NCBI GenBank assembly: GCA_003513895.1
Contig: DOSU01000163.1
Location: 1 to 5,285 of the forward strand
DNA from: Rikenellaceae bacterium
GTDB taxonomy: Bacteria; Bacteroidota; Bacteroidia; Bacteroidales; UBA932
DNA: 5,285 nucleotides
Reading direction: 5' to 3'
In this document: positions 5,257 to 5,285 of the stretch, piece by piece
Layout of the letters: each line of letters starts with the position of its first letter
Numbering within the stretch: the stretch's first letter is position 1
Translations under genes and position numbers: made by a program
Notes under the pieces: generated by a model
The model's database searches: none
The model's input: the letters and a program-made list of their open reading frames with translations, nothing else
Told to the model about the DNA's origin: nothing

Positions 5257-5285
5257 CATTCATTATATACCTTCCCGCTGCGCGA

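Noticed and set aside
5249..5279. Repeat of TTCCCGCT at the tRNA 3' end (5249-5256) and at 5272-5279, considered as an attachment-site duplication
   Set aside because: Eight bases is too short, the copies are only 23 bp apart, and no integrase or mobile gene is in the window.

Overview
The window looks like chromosomal DNA of a Bacteroidota bacterium, probably environmental. It is AT-rich and lacks Shine-Dalgarno boxes before its genes. Exact Bacteroidota -7 elements (TAnnTTTG) lie before two genes and the tRNA. The protein families fit too: a BlaI/M56 pair whose M56 partner heads into a TonB C-terminal-like motif, a TIGR02757/DUF2400 protein, and an IS-S-C lipoprotein.

Left part, minus strand, read right to left: a small secreted lipoprotein (1988 to 1560) ends in a Rho-independent terminator (1529 to 1503). 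A promoter follows that carries four regularly spaced TAGTT/AACTA half-sites. It drives a two-gene operon: a BlaI/MecI-type repressor (1426 to 1046) and, 16 bp later, an M56/BlaR1-type membrane metalloprotease (1029 to the window edge). The M56 frame is open for 343 codons and leaves the window, so its C-terminus is missing. The pair should form a signal-sensing protease/repressor switch. No beta-lactamase gene is visible, so the target is unknown.

Right part, plus strand: a TIGR02757/DUF2400 protein (2093-2800), then a zeta-toxin-like P-loop kinase/ATPase (2828-3409) that overlaps by 20 bp a 51-residue ORF (3390-3545). That overlapping pair has the layout of a toxin-antitoxin module with the toxin gene first, and is the best candidate here for a poorly described system. 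A secreted M14 metallocarboxypeptidase follows 24 bp later (3570-5126). It keeps its zinc and catalytic residues but has replaced the Asn-Arg pair that normally holds the substrate carboxylate. The window closes with tRNA-Gly(CCC) behind its own -7 element.

No mobile element, CRISPR array or rRNA was seen. All non-coding gaps are shorter than about 150 bp.
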